A stretch of DNA of 64,000 nucleotides, from the NCBI GenBank assembly GCA_913048385.1, contig CAJWVZ010000001.1, forward strand, positions 1 through 64,000. Direction: 5' to 3'. Both the position numbers and the translations under genes were made by a program. Below, one piece after another: positions 21,697 to 32,701 of the stretch (the stretch's first letter is position 1; each line of letters starts with the position of its first letter). Below the pieces are notes generated by a model, which did no database searches, was not told the DNA's origin, and saw only the letters and a list, made by a program, of their open reading frames with translations. The stretch comes from an uncultured Gammaproteobacteria bacterium. Its GTDB lineage: Bacteria; Pseudomonadota; Gammaproteobacteria; Pseudomonadales; Pseudohongiellaceae.

Positions 21697-21969
21697 GTGC
21701 CACGATCTTTAAAAAAAGGGCCTTTCATTGATTTGCATTTAATGAAAAAGGTTCAAGTAGCTGCTGAGGCGAATGATAAGCGCCCAATAAAGACTTGGTC
21801 TCGCCGCTCGATGGTGTCCCCCGATATGATCGGATTGACCATCGCGGTCCACAATGGGCGCCAGCACATTCCAGTCTCGATAAACGAAGATATGGTTGGT
21901 CATAAATTGGGTGAGTTTGCTGCGACACGGACTTTTAAAGGTCACGTTGCAGATAAGAAGTCGCGTTAA
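21697..21969 (+). CDS. rpsS: 30S ribosomal protein S19
   Basis: 30S head protein near the A and P sites that partners S13. The 90 residues begin [18 protein letters not shown] after a GTG start, which is fixed by family alignment and the upstream AGGGG. The [15 protein letters not shown] core is intact. Confidence 0.97.
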   Translation: MPRSLKKGPFIDLHLMKKVQVAAEANDKRPIKTWSRRSMVSPDMIGLTIAVHNGRQHIPVSINEDMVGHKLGEFAATRTFKGHVADKKSR

Positions 21970-21981
21970 AGAGGGGTGAGC

Positions 21982-22314
21982 ATGGAAGTTTCGGCCAAAT
22001 TAAAAGGTGCGCAAATGGCGGCTCAGAAAGCCAGGCTCGTGGCGGATCAAATTAGGGGGAAGTCAGTTGAAGAAGCTCTACTTCTTCTTGAGTACAGCCC
22101 GAGAAAAGGGGCTATGCTAATTAAAAAAGTTCTTAATTCAGCAATTGCAAACGCAGAGCATAATGAAGGTGCTGATGTGGACGAGCTCAAGGTAGCGACG
22201 ATTTATATTGATGAAGGTAGGACGATGAAAAGAATTATGCCGAGAGCAAAGGGACGGGCTGACAGAATTTTGAAGCGCTCTTGCCACATAACACTAACAG
22301 TAGCTGATAGCTAG
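21982..22314 (+). CDS. rplV: 50S ribosomal protein L22
   Basis: Long beta-hairpin protein lining the exit tunnel, where macrolide resistance changes occur. ATG 21982 gives 110 residues, the same as Escherichia coli, with GAGGGG correctly spaced. The ORF-track start (GTG 21976) would place that site too close. The hairpin tip [18 protein letters not shown] is intact. Confidence 0.96.
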   Translation: MEVSAKLKGAQMAAQKARLVADQIRGKSVEEALLLLEYSPRKGAMLIKKVLNSAIANAEHNEGADVDELKVATIYIDEGRTMKRIMPRAKGRADRILKRSCHITLTVADS

Positions 22315-22323
22315 GAGTATCGG

Positions 22324-22992
22324 ATGGGTCAGAAAGTACATCCAACTGGGATTCGCCTCGGTATTGTAAAAAAACATACCTCGACTTGGTATGCGGAAGG
22401 AAAGCGGTATTCTGAGAATCTTCTTGTTGATCTTGCAGTTAGAGAATACGTAAAGAAGCGTTTGGCGGCTGCGTCTGTATCTCGCGTTGAAATAGAGCGT
22501 CCAGCTCAGACGGCGAAAGTGACGGTCTTCACCGCGCGTCCCGGTATTGTTATCGGCAAGAAGGGTGAAGACGTTGAAACGTTGCGCAGTGAGCTTTCAC
22601 GCCGCATGGGTGTTCCTGTTCAGGTTAATATCGAAGAAATTAGAAAGCCTGACCTTGATGCGAAGCTTGTCGCAGATAGTGTAGCAGCCCAGCTAGAGCG
22701 AAGAGTTATGTTTAGAAGAGCGATGAAAAGAGCTGTTCAGAACGCTATGCGTCAGGGAGCCGAGGGGATCAAAATCCAAGTCGGCGGACGTTTAGGTGGG
22801 GCTGAGATAGCTCGTTCGGAGTGGTACCGTGAGGGACGAGTGCCTTTGCACACGCTTCGGGCGGATATCGATTATTCAACGGCCGAAGCTAATACAACAT
22901 ATGGAATTATTGGTATCAAGGTTTGGATTTTTAAAGGTGAAATTTTAAGCCTCGAAGAAACTCCGGCGCCTAGCGCACCGCAAGCTAGTTAG
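22324..22992 (+). CDS. rpsC: 30S ribosomal protein S3
   Basis: Part of the mRNA entry tunnel and its helicase activity. The 222 residues have a type II KH domain with VIGKKGED and the C-terminal S3 domain with [18 protein letters not shown]. The acidic/Pro/Ala-rich tail is short. Confidence 0.98.
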   Translation: MGQKVHPTGIRLGIVKKHTSTWYAEGKRYSENLLVDLAVREYVKKRLAAASVSRVEIERPAQTAKVTVFTARPGIVIGKKGEDVETLRSELSRRMGVPVQVNIEEIRKPDLDAKLVADSVAAQLERRVMFRRAMKRAVQNAMRQGAEGIKIQVGGRLGGAEIARSEWYREGRVPLHTLRADIDYSTAEANTTYGIIGIKVWIFKGEILSLEETPAPSAPQAS

Positions 22993-23004
22993 AGGGAAAT
23001 AGAC

Positions 23005-23418
23005 GTGCTACAACCAAAGCGTACAAAATTTCGCAAAATGATGAAAGGCCGAAATCGAGGTTTAGCTCAGCGAGGTAGCAACGTTGATTTTGGTGAGTTT
23101 GGACTCAAAGCCATCTCTCGAGGAAGGTTGACGGCCCGCCAGATAGAAGCTGCAAGGCGTGCTATGACAAGGAAAGTTAAGCGTGGTGGAAAAATCTGGA
23201 TACGTGTTTTTCCTGACAAGCCAATTACGGGCAAGCCTTTGGAAGTTCGTCAAGGAAAAGGTAAGGGAAACGTGGAGTATTGGGTTGCTCAAATTCAGCC
23301 AGGAAGAATTATGTTTGAGATAGAAGGTGTCGATGAAGATTTAGCCAAGGAAGCATTTGCCTTAGCGGCTTCGAAACTGCCATTTGAAACGACTTTCGTT
23401 AAGCGCACGGTGATGTGA
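23005..23418 (+). CDS. rplP: 50S ribosomal protein L16
   Basis: Late-assembling protein near the A-site tRNA elbow. The 137 residues start with GTG ([18 protein letters not shown]) and keep [14 protein letters not shown], the region hydroxylated in some bacteria. The TGA stop overlaps the rpmC ATG. Confidence 0.97.
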   Translation: MLQPKRTKFRKMMKGRNRGLAQRGSNVDFGEFGLKAISRGRLTARQIEAARRAMTRKVKRGGKIWIRVFPDKPITGKPLEVRQGKGKGNVEYWVAQIQPGRIMFEIEGVDEDLAKEAFALAASKLPFETTFVKRTVM

Positions 23419-23615
23419 TGAAGACAAGTGAACTAAGAGAAAAATCTCTTGAAGAATTAGAAATGCAGCTGAAGGGTCTTTACAAGGACCAGTTCAATTG
23501 GAGAATGCAGCAGGCTTCTGGGCAGCTTTCTCAGGTGCATCTAATGAAGGCCGTTAGACAAGATATTTCCCGCGTTAAAACGATAATCACAGAGAAACAC
23601 AAGGCTGGACTTTAA
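23418..23615 (+). CDS. rpmC: 50S ribosomal protein L29
   Basis: Two-helix protein beside L23 at the tunnel exit. ATG 23418 overlaps the rplP stop (ATGA) and gives 65 residues beginning [15 protein letters not shown]. The ORF-track GTG at 23415 is one codon upstream and less likely. rpsQ follows after two bases. Confidence 0.95.
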   Translation: MKTSELREKSLEELEMQLKGLYKDQFNWRMQQASGQLSQVHLMKAVRQDISRVKTIITEKHKAGL

Positions 23616-23617
23616 AT

Positions 23618-23899
23618 ATGTCTGTTGAAGAAGAGCGAATTGATAAAGCTGCCCGCACGACTTCGGGTAGAGTTACAAGCAACAAAATGGATAAGTCTAT
23701 TGTTGTAATGGTTGAGCGGAAGGTGAAACACCCTGTGTATGGAAAAATAATTAAGCGTTCGACGAAGATACATGCTCACGACGAAAGCAATGAATGCATG
23801 CTCGGTGACGAGGTAACAATAAAAGAGACTAGGCCTCGATCAAAGACAAAGTCTTGGGAATTGGTATCTATTGACGAAAAGGCAACACAGATTAATTAA
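23618..23899 (+). CDS. rpsQ: 30S ribosomal protein S17
   Basis: Primary 16S binder of the 30S body. The 93 residues have the OB fold with [19 protein letters not shown] and [15 protein letters not shown]. It ends the first part of the cluster; a 68-base spacer with a perfect TCGTTT-GCAG-AAACGA hairpin (23909-23924) precedes rplN. Confidence 0.97.
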   Translation: MSVEEERIDKAARTTSGRVTSNKMDKSIVVMVERKVKHPVYGKIIKRSTKIHAHDESNECMLGDEVTIKETRPRSKTKSWELVSIDEKATQIN

Positions 23900-23908
23900 C
23901 TAATATCG

Positions 23909-23924
23909 TCGTTTGCAGAAACGA
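23909..23924 (+). other. Short perfect hairpin in the rpsQ-rplN spacer
   Basis: TCGTTT pairs with AAACGA over a GCAG tetraloop at the S10/spc operon boundary, followed by TAGAATC. No matching -35 was found at 17-18 bases, so a promoter is not called. The role is unknown. Confidence 0.35.
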
Positions 23925-23967
23925 TAGAATCAATGCTGGCGGAATAAGCAATTGGTGGAGTGTAGTA

Positions 23968-24336
23968 ATGATTCAAGTGCAATCATATTTAGATGTTGCA
24001 GATAATAGCGGTGCGCGCCGTGTTATGTGCATTAAGGTTTTGGGAGGCTCGCACAGACGGTATGCGCGCGTGGGGGATCTTATTAAAGTCTCTGTTAAAG
24101 AAGCTATTCCGCGAGGTAAAGTGAAAAAAGGTCAGGTGCTTACTGCCCTTGTAGTCCGGACTAAAAAAGGTGTTCGTCGTTCAGATGGCTCATTGATAAA
24201 GTTCGATGACAATGCTGCTATTCTGCTTAACGCTAATAGTGCGCCGATTGGAACTCGTGTTTTTGGCCCTGTGACCCGCGAGCTCCGAACAGAAAAGTTT
24301 ATGAGGATAATTTCTCTTGCGCCAGAGGTGCTTTAG
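23968..24336 (+). CDS. rplN: 50S ribosomal protein L14
   Basis: Interface protein that binds 23S rRNA and partners L19; it also docks RsfS. The 122 residues begin [19 protein letters not shown] and keep [16 protein letters not shown]. First gene of the spc segment. Confidence 0.98.
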   Translation: MIQVQSYLDVADNSGARRVMCIKVLGGSHRRYARVGDLIKVSVKEAIPRGKVKKGQVLTALVVRTKKGVRRSDGSLIKFDDNAAILLNANSAPIGTRVFGPVTRELRTEKFMRIISLAPEVL

Positions 24337-24391
24337 TTACGCTATGGTGGTTGATATTAAGTTGTAGTGAGAAGAACAATTAGAGGTTGAA

Positions 24392-24706
24392 ATGCAAAAA
24401 ATAAAACCAAACGATGAGGTGATCATCGTTGCGGGCAGAGACAAAGGGAAGCGTGGGAATGTCGCAAAATTGGTCGGCAAGGATCGCGTTGTAGTTGCTG
24501 GGGTTAATATGGTAAAGCGCCACACAAAGGCTAATCCTAACGCGGGCCAGCCTGGTGGAATTATCGAAAAAGAAGCCTCGCTTCATGTCTCAAACATCGC
24601 GATATTTAACGCTGAAACTAACAAAGGTGATCGCGTCGGGATATCGATAGCTGAAGACGGAAGTAAAAAAAGAATCTTTAAATCTAATGGTTCAGCAATA
24701 GATTAA
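24392..24706 (+). CDS. rplX: 50S ribosomal protein L24
   Basis: Assembly initiator for 23S rRNA with a KOW motif ([17 protein letters not shown]). The 104 residues are full length, with GAGG upstream. rplE follows after 21 bases. In Escherichia coli S8 represses near this rplX-rplE junction; I see no clear S8 helix in the short gap. Confidence 0.97.
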   Translation: MQKIKPNDEVIIVAGRDKGKRGNVAKLVGKDRVVVAGVNMVKRHTKANPNAGQPGGIIEKEASLHVSNIAIFNAETNKGDRVGISIAEDGSKKRIFKSNGSAID

Positions 24707-24727
24707 TAAATTGGTGGGATGTAACGA

Positions 24728-25297
24728 ATGGCTCAGTTAAAAGAATTTTATAGAAAAGAGGTCGTTTCGGTTTTGACTGAGCAATTTGGGTATAAGAACC
24801 CTATGCGTGTTCCGAAAATCACCAAGGTTGTTCTAAATATGGGTCTTGGTGAAGCCGTTAGTGATAAAAAAGTGATAGAAAGCGCTACCAGTGACTTGTC
24901 TAAAATTGCTGGTCAAAAAGTGGTCGTTACGAAGGCTCGTAAATCAATTGCGGGATTTAAAATTAGAGAAGGTTGGCCGGTCGGCTGTAAAGTCACGTTA
25001 CGCGGCGAGAGAATGTACGAGTTTTTGGAGAGATTAGTTGGGATTGCGATACCGCGGATCAGAGATTTTCGCGGTTTAAGCCCGAAAGCCTTTGATGGGC
25101 GAGGCAATTACGCGATGGGCGTAACAGAGCAAATTATCTTTCCCGAAATTGACTACGATAAAATAGATACTTTGCGTGGTCTTGACATCACTATCACAAC
25201 TACCGCCACAAATGATGACGAAGGTCGTGCTTTACTTGCAGCCATGCAATTCCCTTTCAGGGGAATGGCACCTGCATCAGATGGAAAGGGGACTTAA
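24728..25297 (+). CDS. rplE: 50S ribosomal protein L5
   Basis: Binds 5S rRNA in the central protuberance. The 189 residues contain [14 protein letters not shown], the P-loop [19 protein letters not shown] and [17 protein letters not shown]. The usual C-terminus (FPFR) is followed by about ten extra residues, [11 protein letters not shown], not found in the shorter enteric protein. Confidence 0.97.
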   Translation: MAQLKEFYRKEVVSVLTEQFGYKNPMRVPKITKVVLNMGLGEAVSDKKVIESATSDLSKIAGQKVVVTKARKSIAGFKIREGWPVGCKVTLRGERMYEFLERLVGIAIPRIRDFRGLSPKAFDGRGNYAMGVTEQIIFPEIDYDKIDTLRGLDITITTTATNDDEGRALLAAMQFPFRGMAPASDGKGT

Positions 25298-25302
25298 CTG
25301 TA

Positions 25303-25608
25303 ATGGCAAAAGCTTCGATGATAGCCAGAGAGAATAAAAGAGCCAAATTTGTTGAAAAATTTGCTGCTAAGCGTGCGCAGCTTAAATCAGTCCTCAGTGA
25401 TAGCGAGGCTTCGGATGATGAAAAGTGGGCCGCACAGGTAAAATTGCAAAAACTTCCAAGGGACTCAAGCCCGGTTCGCAAACAGTTGAGGTGCGCCATA
25501 ACTGGGAGGCCCCACGGTGTTTACAGGAAATTTGGTCTTTGTCGGCATAAGTTACGTGAAGCTGCCATGCGCGGCGATATCCCTGGTTTGACTAAGGCTA
25601 GTTGGTAA
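25303..25608 (+). CDS. rpsN: 30S ribosomal protein S14 (zinc-free type)
   Basis: 30S head protein. The 101-residue long form has no CxxC zinc ligands and shows [19 protein letters not shown], so it is the zinc-independent C-minus type. It starts five bases after rplE. Confidence 0.97.
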   Translation: MAKASMIARENKRAKFVEKFAAKRAQLKSVLSDSEASDDEKWAAQVKLQKLPRDSSPVRKQLRCAITGRPHGVYRKFGLCRHKLREAAMRGDIPGLTKASW

Positions 25609-25623
25609 GTTGGAGAATTTGAA

Positions 25624-26019
25624 ATGAGTATGTCTGATCCGATCGCAGATTTTTTAACGCGTCTTCGCAATGCACAGATGGCTAGGTTGCCTAGCATTAA
25701 ATGTCCTTCTTCGAAGACCAAGCAGGCTTTGAGCAAAGTTCTGCAAGAAGAGGGTTATATTGAAAGCTACAGTGTCAATCCCAACGATGGGAAACCGTTA
25801 TTAACCGTAGATCTTAAATATTTTCGCGGGAAAGGCGTCATAGAGGAAATACATCGAGTCAGCCGTCCAGGTTTGCGAGAATATCAAGGTGCGACTGGGC
25901 TTCCTAAGGTCAGAGCTGGTCTTGGAGTGGCAATAGTTTCCACTAACAAGGGACTTATGTCTGATAAGAAGGCCCGCGATGCCGGTATTGGTGGTGAAGT
26001 GCTTTGCACGGTGTTTTAG
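25624..26019 (+). CDS. rpsH: 30S ribosomal protein S8
   Basis: Central-domain 16S binder and, in Escherichia coli, the spc-operon repressor. The 131 residues start [18 protein letters not shown]; the second ATG, two codons in, is an alternative. The conserved C-terminal [20 protein letters not shown] is present. Confidence 0.97.
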   Translation: MSMSDPIADFLTRLRNAQMARLPSIKCPSSKTKQALSKVLQEEGYIESYSVNPNDGKPLLTVDLKYFRGKGVIEEIHRVSRPGLREYQGATGLPKVRAGLGVAIVSTNKGLMSDKKARDAGIGGEVLCTVF

Positions 26020-26064
26020 TGATTGAGCAAATAAAATTTGTCTTAGAAATTCAGAGCAGAATAT

Positions 26065-26598
26065 ATGTCAAGAATAGCGAATAATCCAATTGAAATACCG
26101 AGTGGTGTTGAAACAACGCTGGCAGAAGATAAAGTGTCGGTTAAAGGCAGCAAAGGTTTTTTAGAGTTGATGCTGCATAGCTCAGTTGGGGTAAGTCAAG
26201 ACGGTAGCACTTTGCAAGTGGCTGCTAAGGAGACTACGCGCCAATCTGGAGCATTGGCAGGAACTTTTCGTTCACTCATAAATAATATGATCGTTGGAGT
26301 AAGTGTAGGGTTTGAAAAAAAGCTCGAATTGCGTGGTGTGGGATACCGAGCTAAAGCGGAGGGTAAGAAAGTTAACCTTACCGTGGGATATTCCCATCCT
26401 ATAGATTATGTATTGCCTGAGGGCGTCATGGCTCAAACACCGACACAGACTGAAATTGTTCTGACAGGCGCTGACAAGCAAAAGGTCGGTCAGGTTGCAG
26501 CAGAGATCCGAGATTTCCGACCGCCAGAGCCATACAAAGGTAAGGGCATTCGTTACGTTGACGAGCATGTTTTTAGGAAAGAAGCGAAAAAGAAATAA
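26065..26598 (+). CDS. rplF: 50S ribosomal protein L6
   Basis: Binds helix 97 near the sarcin-ricin loop. The 177 residues are a tandem of two related domains and end with the signature PEPYKGKGIRYVDEHV plus a basic tail. Confidence 0.98.
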   Translation: MSRIANNPIEIPSGVETTLAEDKVSVKGSKGFLELMLHSSVGVSQDGSTLQVAAKETTRQSGALAGTFRSLINNMIVGVSVGFEKKLELRGVGYRAKAEGKKVNLTVGYSHPIDYVLPEGVMAQTPTQTEIVLTGADKQKVGQVAAEIRDFRPPEPYKGKGIRYVDEHVFRKEAKKK

Positions 26599-26619
26599 GT
26601 TATAATTAGGCGATTAGTT

Positions 26620-26970
26620 ATGAATGTAAAAAAAGCGGCTCGGTTGAGAAGAGCCAAAAGAACAAGGGTTAAAATCGGTCAACTCCGCGTAAACCGGTTA
26701 ACTATTTTTCGCTCACCGCAGCACATGTACGCTCAAATACTTACCCCCAGCGGAGACAAGGTTTTGGCGAGCGCGTCGACAGTTGAAAAAGAAATTCGCG
26801 GCGCCAGAAACGGCAACATTGAGGCGGCAGGAAGAATCGGTAAATTGATAGCTGAGCGTGGGAAAGCGGCGGGGGTTGAAAAGGTGGCTTTTGATCGATC
26901 TGGTTATGCTTTTCATGGCCGAGTTAAAGCGTTGGCTGATGCAGCTCGCGAGAACGGGTTAGATTTTTAG
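26620..26970 (+). CDS. rplR: 50S ribosomal protein L18
   Basis: 5S rRNA binder of the central protuberance. The 116 residues have a basic N-terminus ([13 protein letters not shown]), the core [14 protein letters not shown] and the conserved C-terminal [20 protein letters not shown]. rpsE follows after 11 bases. Confidence 0.97.
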   Translation: MNVKKAARLRRAKRTRVKIGQLRVNRLTIFRSPQHMYAQILTPSGDKVLASASTVEKEIRGARNGNIEAAGRIGKLIAERGKAAGVEKVAFDRSGYAFHGRVKALADAARENGLDF

Positions 26971-26981
26971 GATTTCATACT

Positions 26982-27494
26982 ATGGCATATAAAGAACAGC
27001 AATCCGCAAAGAACGAAGAAGGAATGCAAGAGAAGCTAATTCAAGTTAATCGTGTATCCAAAGTGGTCAAAGGTGGTCGTATATTTAGCTTCACTGCACT
27101 TACAGCAGTCGGTGACGGAGAAGGTCGCGTGGGCTTCGGACGAGGTAAAGCGCGTGAAGTGCCCTTAGCCATTCAAAAGGCGATGGAAGCTGCTCGGCGC
27201 AATATGGTTTCAGTCGCTCTAGATGGTAACACGCTGCAATACGCCGTGAAGGCCCGTCACGGGGCGTCTAAGGTCTACATGCAACCGGCATCTGAGGGAA
27301 CTGGTGTTATCGCCGGTGGAGCAATGCGTTCTATACTAGAACTTGCTGGGGTTCAAAATGTTCTAGCAAAATGTTACGGCTCGACAAATCCAGTGAATGT
27401 TGTGCGCGCTACATTTAATGGTCTCAGAGATATGAGGTCGCCTGATGATGTTGCTGCAAAGCGCGGGAAATTAGTTGAGGAAGTAGTAGGTTAA
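26982..27494 (+). CDS. rpsE: 30S ribosomal protein S5
   Basis: Accuracy and mRNA-entry protein. The 170 residues contain the loop [16 protein letters not shown], where spectinomycin resistance arises, in wild-type form, and [17 protein letters not shown]. Confidence 0.98.
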   Translation: MAYKEQQSAKNEEGMQEKLIQVNRVSKVVKGGRIFSFTALTAVGDGEGRVGFGRGKAREVPLAIQKAMEAARRNMVSVALDGNTLQYAVKARHGASKVYMQPASEGTGVIAGGAMRSILELAGVQNVLAKCYGSTNPVNVVRATFNGLRDMRSPDDVAAKRGKLVEEVVG

Positions 27495-27497
27495 AAA

Positions 27498-27677
27498 ATG
27501 ACAGACAGAAAAATCAGCGTTACCTTAATAAAAAGCCCGATCGGAACTCTGCCGAAGCATAAGCTCTGCTTAAAGGGCTTAGGATTGCGCAGGATGCATC
27601 AATCTGTAAGCGTGGAAGACACGCCAGCAGTGCGCGGTATGATAAATAAAATAAGCTACATGCTGAAAGTTGACTGA
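27498..27677 (+). CDS. rpmD: 50S ribosomal protein L30
   Basis: Absent from the ORF track because of its length. ATG 27498 follows the rpsE stop by three bases and opens 59 residues beginning [20 protein letters not shown], with the family motif [20 protein letters not shown]. The stop lies ten bases before the rplO start and overlaps its GAGGA ribosome binding site. Confidence 0.96.
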   Translation: MTDRKISVTLIKSPIGTLPKHKLCLKGLGLRRMHQSVSVEDTPAVRGMINKISYMLKVD

Positions 27678-27687
27678 GGAATTGATT

Positions 27688-28173
27688 ATGCGTCTGAATA
27701 CACTTAGTCCAGCTCCGGGCAGTACTAAATCTAAAAAACGCGTCGGCCGCGGAATTGGTAGCGGCTCTGGAAAAACTGCAGGATCGGGCCATAAAGGACA
27801 GAAATCTCGGACCGGCGGCACCGTTCGCCCGGGTTTCGAGGGCGGCCAAATGCCTTTGCAAATGAGATTGCCGAAGTTCGGATTTACTTCTCGCGTCGGG
27901 CGTTTTACGGCAGAGGTTAGGACTTCTGAGTTGAACAACGTTAAGGCCGACGTGATCGACCTGGAAGCGTTGGTTGAGTCTAAGCTGGTCGCGTCGAACA
28001 TAAAAAGGGTTAAGGTGATGCTCTCGGGTGAGGTTACAAAAGCGATGACGATTGAGGGAATTGCTGTGACAAAGGGTGCTAAGGCAGCCATAGAGTCTGC
28101 TGGTGGTAAAGTTGTTGCACCTAAGCCTGCCCCCTTGGTAAGAAAGCTTACCAAGAAGAGCATAAAAAATTAA
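27688..28173 (+). CDS. rplO: 50S ribosomal protein L15
   Basis: Late assembly protein. ATG 27688 ([21 protein letters not shown]) has GAGGA at a good distance and gives 161 residues; the longer ORF from 27670 adds six residues over the rpmD end. The glycine-rich N-terminal tail [19 protein letters not shown] is typical. The family is usually about 145 residues, so this one is slightly long at the C-terminus. Confidence 0.96.
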   Translation: MRLNTLSPAPGSTKSKKRVGRGIGSGSGKTAGSGHKGQKSRTGGTVRPGFEGGQMPLQMRLPKFGFTSRVGRFTAEVRTSELNNVKADVIDLEALVESKLVASNIKRVKVMLSGEVTKAMTIEGIAVTKGAKAAIESAGGKVVAPKPAPLVRKLTKKSIKN

Positions 28174-28245
28174 TCAGGTAATATTCAATGAAGTCTGGCT
28201 TATTTCCTTACGTGGTTTTAACTAGACATGAGACTTAAATAAGCT

Positions 28246-29571
28246 ATGGCAAATCAACCCAACATTAGCCCAGAAAATATTGGCGCGGGTCTCGGCGAGC
28301 TAAAAGCTCGTCTTCTGTTTTTGTTGTTTGCTCTGTTTGTGTATCGAATTGGAACTCATATTCCAGTACCAGGAATTGATCCGCTTCAGCTTGCCGCTTT
28401 CTTTCAACAGCAGCAAGGCACCTTTACTGACATGATCAATATGTTCGGTGGCGGAGCGTTAGAAAGAATGAGTATTGTTGCTTTGGGCATCATGCCTTAC
28501 ATTTCGGCATCAATAATTATGCAGTTATTGAGTGCGGTTAGCCCTCAACTAGATCAGTTGAAAAAAGAAGGTGAATCGGGGCGACGTAAAATCACTCAGT
28601 ACACGCGTTACGGCGCTCTTGGCTTAGCTACGATACAAGGAACTGGGATGGCCGTCGGATTGTTGGCGCCCATGGCGTACAATCCTGGCCCCGCTTTTAC
28701 AATTACGGCAGTAGTGTCACTGGTTTCAGGGGCAATGTTTTTAATGTGGCTCGGCGAGCAAATTACGGAGAAAGGTATTGGAAATGGTATTTCGATGCTC
28801 ATTTTTGCGGGTATTGTAGCCGGTTTTCCTGCAGCAATCGGGACGTCTTTACAGCAGGCTTATGAAGGGCAGATAAATGGCGTGCTTCTAATGGTGGTTG
28901 GACTTATTGCTATTGGTGTTATCGCTATCATCGTTTATGTTGAACGAGCGCAGAGGAGAATCACAGTTAACTATGCCAAGCGGCAGCAAGGCCGTAAAAT
29001 GTTTCAGGCACAGGCTAGCCACCTACCTTTGAAAATAAATATGGCTGGGGTGATTCCAGCTATATTTGCGAGTAGTATCTTGCTTTTTCCGGCCTCAATC
29101 GCGCAGTGGTTTGGGCAGGCAGATGGAAGCGAATGGTTAGCTGAGCTTGCGTTTCTTATAGGTCCTGGTCAGCCCCTGTATATAATTATATTTAGTGCAA
29201 TGATTATTTTCTTTTGCTTTTTTTATACTGCGCTCGTCTTTAATCCTCGCGATGTGGCTGAAAACCTAAAGAGATCTGGAGCTTTTGTACCTGGTATCCG
29301 GCCCGGAGAACACACAGCGAAATATATTGATGGAGTTATCACTCGCTTAACAATGTTTGGGGCAGTTTACATTACACTGGTCTGTTTGCTTCCTAATTTT
29401 ATGCAAATGTTCGCGAATGTGCCCTTTAACCTCGGCGGGACTGCACTTTTAATTTCGGTAGTGGTTACTATGGATTTCTGGTCTCAAGTTCAGTCGCATT
29501 TAATGTCTCATCAATATGATTCGGTAATGAAGAAATCGAAATTAGGCAATTATGGAAAGAGTGGGGCGTAA
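28246..29571 (+). CDS. secY: Preprotein translocase subunit SecY
   Basis: Channel subunit of SecYEG in the inner membrane. The 441 residues have ten predicted helices, the plug region ([20 protein letters not shown]) and the cytosolic loop [12 protein letters not shown] that contacts SecA and ribosomes. It follows rplO by 72 bases, as in the usual spc operon, and is followed by rpmJ. Confidence 0.98.
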   Translation: MANQPNISPENIGAGLGELKARLLFLLFALFVYRIGTHIPVPGIDPLQLAAFFQQQQGTFTDMINMFGGGALERMSIVALGIMPYISASIIMQLLSAVSPQLDQLKKEGESGRRKITQYTRYGALGLATIQGTGMAVGLLAPMAYNPGPAFTITAVVSLVSGAMFLMWLGEQITEKGIGNGISMLIFAGIVAGFPAAIGTSLQQAYEGQINGVLLMVVGLIAIGVIAIIVYVERAQRRITVNYAKRQQGRKMFQAQASHLPLKINMAGVIPAIFASSILLFPASIAQWFGQADGSEWLAELAFLIGPGQPLYIIIFSAMIIFFCFFYTALVFNPRDVAENLKRSGAFVPGIRPGEHTAKYIDGVITRLTMFGAVYITLVCLLPNFMQMFANVPFNLGGTALLISVVVTMDFWSQVQSHLMSHQYDSVMKKSKLGNYGKSGA

Positions 29572-29598
29572 AGCGCTTCTGTTGACAGTGGAGTTAAA

Positions 29599-29715
29599 AT
29601 GAAAGTAAGAGCATCCGTAAAAAAAATTTGTCGCAACTGTAAAGTAATCAAGCGCAACGGTGCCGTGCGTGTTATTTGTAGCGTTGAGCCTAGGCACAAG
29701 CAACGACAGGGTTAA
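29599..29715 (+). CDS. rpmJ: 50S ribosomal protein L36
   Basis: Too short for the ORF track. ATG 29599 with GTGGAG upstream opens 38 residues ([20 protein letters not shown]). Cys11, Cys14, Cys27 and His33 form the zinc site, so this is the zinc-binding type. It sits between secY and rpsM as in most gammaproteobacteria. Confidence 0.97.
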   Translation: MKVRASVKKICRNCKVIKRNGAVRVICSVEPRHKQRQG

Positions 29716-29780
29716 GTATTTTTATGATTAATTTTCTTAGCCGTTTATGGTTATTTGTATAGAAAAATAGTGGAGTGAGT

Positions 29781-30137
29781 ATGGCACGTATTGCCGGAGT
29801 AAATATTCCAGATAATAAACACATAGTGATTTCGCTTTGTTATGTTTATGGGATTGGTTTGACAACAGCAAATAAAATTTGTGACAAGACGGGTGTTTCA
29901 CCTAGCACTAAAACTGGCGAACTGAATCCTCAAGAGCTTGATGCGTTGCGTGGTGAAATTAATGACGTAACTGTCGAAGGGGATCTGCGTCGAGAAGTGT
30001 CAATGAATATAAAACGCTTGATGGACCTCGGGTGTAATCGAGGTATTCGCCATAGAAGAAATCTACCTGTCCGAGGTCAGCGCACGAAAACAAATGCTCG
30101 GACTCGCAAGGGCCCCAGGAAACCAATTCGAAAATAA
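29781..30137 (+). CDS. rpsM: 30S ribosomal protein S13
   Basis: 30S head protein contacting the P-site tRNA and forming intersubunit bridges. ATG 29781 gives 118 residues ([14 protein letters not shown]), the Escherichia coli length, with TGGAG upstream; the ORF track begins two codons earlier at GTG. The basic tail [18 protein letters not shown] is intact. First gene of the alpha operon. Confidence 0.97.
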   Translation: MARIAGVNIPDNKHIVISLCYVYGIGLTTANKICDKTGVSPSTKTGELNPQELDALRGEINDVTVEGDLRREVSMNIKRLMDLGCNRGIRHRRNLPVRGQRTKTNARTRKGPRKPIRK

Positions 30138-30158
30138 TCTGAGTTAGACGGAAGAATT

Positions 30159-30554
30159 ATGGCAAAGCCGACAGTAAAATCTACCAAAAAGAAAGTCCGA
30201 AATACCGTAATAGATGGAATGGCATTCATACATGCCTCATTTAACAACACGATTATTACAATTACTGATCGTCAAGGAAACGCGCTTAGCTGGGCAACAG
30301 CGGGCGGCTCAGGATTTAGAGGCTCAAGAAAGAGCACCCCTTTCGCGGCGCAGGTCGCGGCTGAAAAAGCGGGTAAAGATGCCGTTGATTTATATGGCCT
30401 CAAAAGTGTGGACGTAAAAGTTAATGGACCAGGGCCAGGTCGTGAATCAGCAGTCCGGGCTTTGAATAGTGTCGGTTTGATTGTGGGACAAATCACCGAC
30501 ATAACACCAATCCCACACAACGGATGCAGACCTCCCAAGAAGAGGCGAGTGTAA
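30159..30554 (+). CDS. rpsK: 30S ribosomal protein S11
   Basis: 30S platform protein. The 131 residues include [16 protein letters not shown] and the conserved C-terminal [11 protein letters not shown]. It follows rpsM by 21 bases. Confidence 0.98.
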   Translation: MAKPTVKSTKKKVRNTVIDGMAFIHASFNNTIITITDRQGNALSWATAGGSGFRGSRKSTPFAAQVAAEKAGKDAVDLYGLKSVDVKVNGPGPGRESAVRALNSVGLIVGQITDITPIPHNGCRPPKKRRV

Positions 30555-30607
30555 GTTAAATAAAACGTGTTTAGGCCCTACTTTCACTAGGGCATAGGAG
30601 AAAAAAT

Positions 30608-31228
30608 ATGGCCCGTTATTTAGGCCCAAAGCTGAAACTCTCCCGCAGAGAAGGAACTGATTTATTCCTCAAAAGCGGTATCCGTCCACTTGACAGTAAG
30701 TGTAAGGCTGAAACAATCCCTGGTCAGCATGGCGCGCGTCGTGGACGCTTATCGGACTACGGTGTTCAGTTAAGAGAAAAACAGAAAGTTCGTCGCACGT
30801 ATGGGGTGTTGGAAAAACAATTTCGTGGTTATTACAAAGAAGCCGCGCGGTTGAAGGGTGCGACTGGCGAAAACTTACTGCAGTTGCTTGAGTGCCGCCT
30901 AGACAATGTTGTGTACCGAATGGGTTTCGGTTCGACCCGAGCGGAATGTCGGCAGCTGGTTTCCCACAAATCAATTACGGTCAATGGAGGAGTGGTAAAT
31001 ATACCTTCGTTCCAGATCAGTGAAGGTGACGTGGTCGCAATTCGTCAGAAAGCAAAGGCGCAACTTAGGATCAAGTCGGCTCTTGAGCTTGCGGGCCAGA
31101 GAACAGCGGTGGATTGGGTATCAGTCGACACGACTAAACTTGAGGGTAAGTTTGCTCGTAAGCCGGAAAGAGAAGATCTCCCAGCTGAAATTAATGAGAG
31201 CTTGATAGTAGAACTTTATTCAAAGTAG
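30608..31228 (+). CDS. rpsD: 30S ribosomal protein S4 (zinc-free type)
   Basis: Primary 16S binder and, in Escherichia coli, the alpha-operon repressor. The 206 residues begin [15 protein letters not shown], lack an N-terminal zinc CxxC pair and have the S4 RNA-binding domain [20 protein letters not shown]. Confidence 0.98.
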   Translation: MARYLGPKLKLSRREGTDLFLKSGIRPLDSKCKAETIPGQHGARRGRLSDYGVQLREKQKVRRTYGVLEKQFRGYYKEAARLKGATGENLLQLLECRLDNVVYRMGFGSTRAECRQLVSHKSITVNGGVVNIPSFQISEGDVVAIRQKAKAQLRIKSALELAGQRTAVDWVSVDTTKLEGKFARKPEREDLPAEINESLIVELYSK

Positions 31229-31256
31229 TGATTTAGTCACTGAAAGGGTAGTTAAT

Positions 31257-32255
31257 ATGCATATTTCTTTATCAGATTTTCTGACGCCGCAGGTTATACA
31301 GGTCGATGAAATTGACAGTTGTCATTCAAAAGTTGTGTTAGAGCCGCTTGAGCGTGGATTTGGTCATACTCTAGGTAACGCGCTTCGCCGAATTTTGCTT
31401 TCTTCAATGCCAGGTAGCGCTATTGAGGAAGTCGAGATCGACGGTGTAGTCCACGAATATAGTACAATCGAGGGGGTACGCGAGGACGTTATTGAAATCC
31501 TGCTTAATCTCAAAGGCTTGGGCTTAATCTTAAATAACAAAGATGAAGCAGTACTCACTGTAAACAAAAAGGGTGCGGGTGCCGTCACGGCGCAGGATAT
31601 TGAAATCGACCATGACGTTGAGGTCGTAAATCCCGATCATGTTATTGCGAACCTAAATAAAACCGGGGAGCTTAATATGCGCCTGACGGTGAGAAAGGGT
31701 CGAGGTTATTCGCCTGCAGACACTCGCGCTGGGGTTGATGATGAATCGAGATCAGTAGGAAAATTGTTGCTAGATGCTAGTTACACTCCCGTCCAGCGGG
31801 TTTCTTACTCTGTTGAAAACGCGAGGGTAGAACAGCGGACTGACCTTGATAAACTAGTAATTGATTTAGAAACCAATGGGACGATTGACCCAGAAGAAGC
31901 GATCAGAAGGGCAGCGACTATTCTTCAGCATCAATTGGCCGTTTTTGTCAATTTACAAAGTGAAGTAGTGCAAGAAACAGTTGAAGCAGAGGATGAAATA
32001 GATCCAACGCTTCTCCGACCTGTTGATGACTTAGAGCTAACAGTACGTTCTGCTAACTGTCTGAAGGCAGAAGATATTTATTATATTGGTGACTTGATTC
32101 AACGAAGCGAAAATGAACTATTGAAGACTCCAAACTTGGGGAAGAAGTCGCTAACAGAAATAAAGGACGTTTTGGCGACTCGCGGATTGTCTCTAGGTTT
32201 GCGACTAGAGAACTGGCCTCCATCAAGTTTAAAATCAGACGACCGAGCTGCTTAA
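31257..32255 (+). CDS. rpoA: RNA polymerase subunit alpha
   Basis: Assembly scaffold of RNA polymerase. The 332 residues have the N-terminal dimer domain with [20 protein letters not shown], and after a linker the C-terminal DNA-binding domain with [14 protein letters not shown] and [15 protein letters not shown], which bind UP elements and activators. rplQ follows after 37 bases. Confidence 0.98.
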   Translation: MHISLSDFLTPQVIQVDEIDSCHSKVVLEPLERGFGHTLGNALRRILLSSMPGSAIEEVEIDGVVHEYSTIEGVREDVIEILLNLKGLGLILNNKDEAVLTVNKKGAGAVTAQDIEIDHDVEVVNPDHVIANLNKTGELNMRLTVRKGRGYSPADTRAGVDDESRSVGKLLLDASYTPVQRVSYSVENARVEQRTDLDKLVIDLETNGTIDPEEAIRRAATILQHQLAVFVNLQSEVVQETVEAEDEIDPTLLRPVDDLELTVRSANCLKAEDIYYIGDLIQRSENELLKTPNLGKKSLTEIKDVLATRGLSLGLRLENWPPSSLKSDDRAA

Positions 32256-32292
32256 TTGATTTTTTCGCTTTAAAAGTAAAAGGTAGAAAGTT

Positions 32293-32685
32293 ATGCGACA
32301 TAGACAAAGTGGTCGGCAATTAAATCGTAACAGCTCTCACAGGCAAGCTATGTTTCGCAATATGGCAGTGTCATTAGTGGAGCACGAGTTGATAAAGACC
32401 ACCCTTATAAAAGCGAAGGAATTGCGAACCGTAGCGGAGCCTCTTATTACCCTAGCTAAAGAGGATAGTGTAGCGAACCGTCGGCTAGCTTATAACAGAA
32501 CGCAAAGCAAAGAAGCTGTTGGAAAATTGTTTACTGATTTAGGGCCTCGCTACAAGGATAGACCGGGAGGATATATTCGCATCCTGAAGTGCGGGCTGCG
32601 TGCTGGTGATAAAGCGCCAATGGCCTACGTTGAGCTAGTAAATCGTCCTGCTGGTGTAGATGGGCAAGCAGTGGTTGAGGAATAA
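32293..32685 (+). CDS. rplQ: 50S ribosomal protein L17
   Basis: Last gene of the ribosomal block. The 130 residues start [20 protein letters not shown] and include the typical [18 protein letters not shown] strong terminator follows 16 bases after the stop. Confidence 0.98.
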   Translation: MRHRQSGRQLNRNSSHRQAMFRNMAVSLVEHELIKTTLIKAKELRTVAEPLITLAKEDSVANRRLAYNRTQSKEAVGKLFTDLGPRYKDRPGGYIRILKCGLRAGDKAPMAYVELVNRPAGVDGQAVVEE

Positions 32686-32701
32686 GATAATTACAACTCC
32701 G

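Noticed and set aside
23900-23967. spc promoter at TAGAAT 23925
   Set aside because: No acceptable -35 at 16-18 bases upstream.
27579-28163. 194-residue minus-strand ORF opposite rplO
   Set aside because: It lies fully antisense to a highly conserved ribosomal protein gene, has no family features and no ribosome binding site; a shadow of the rplO codon pattern.
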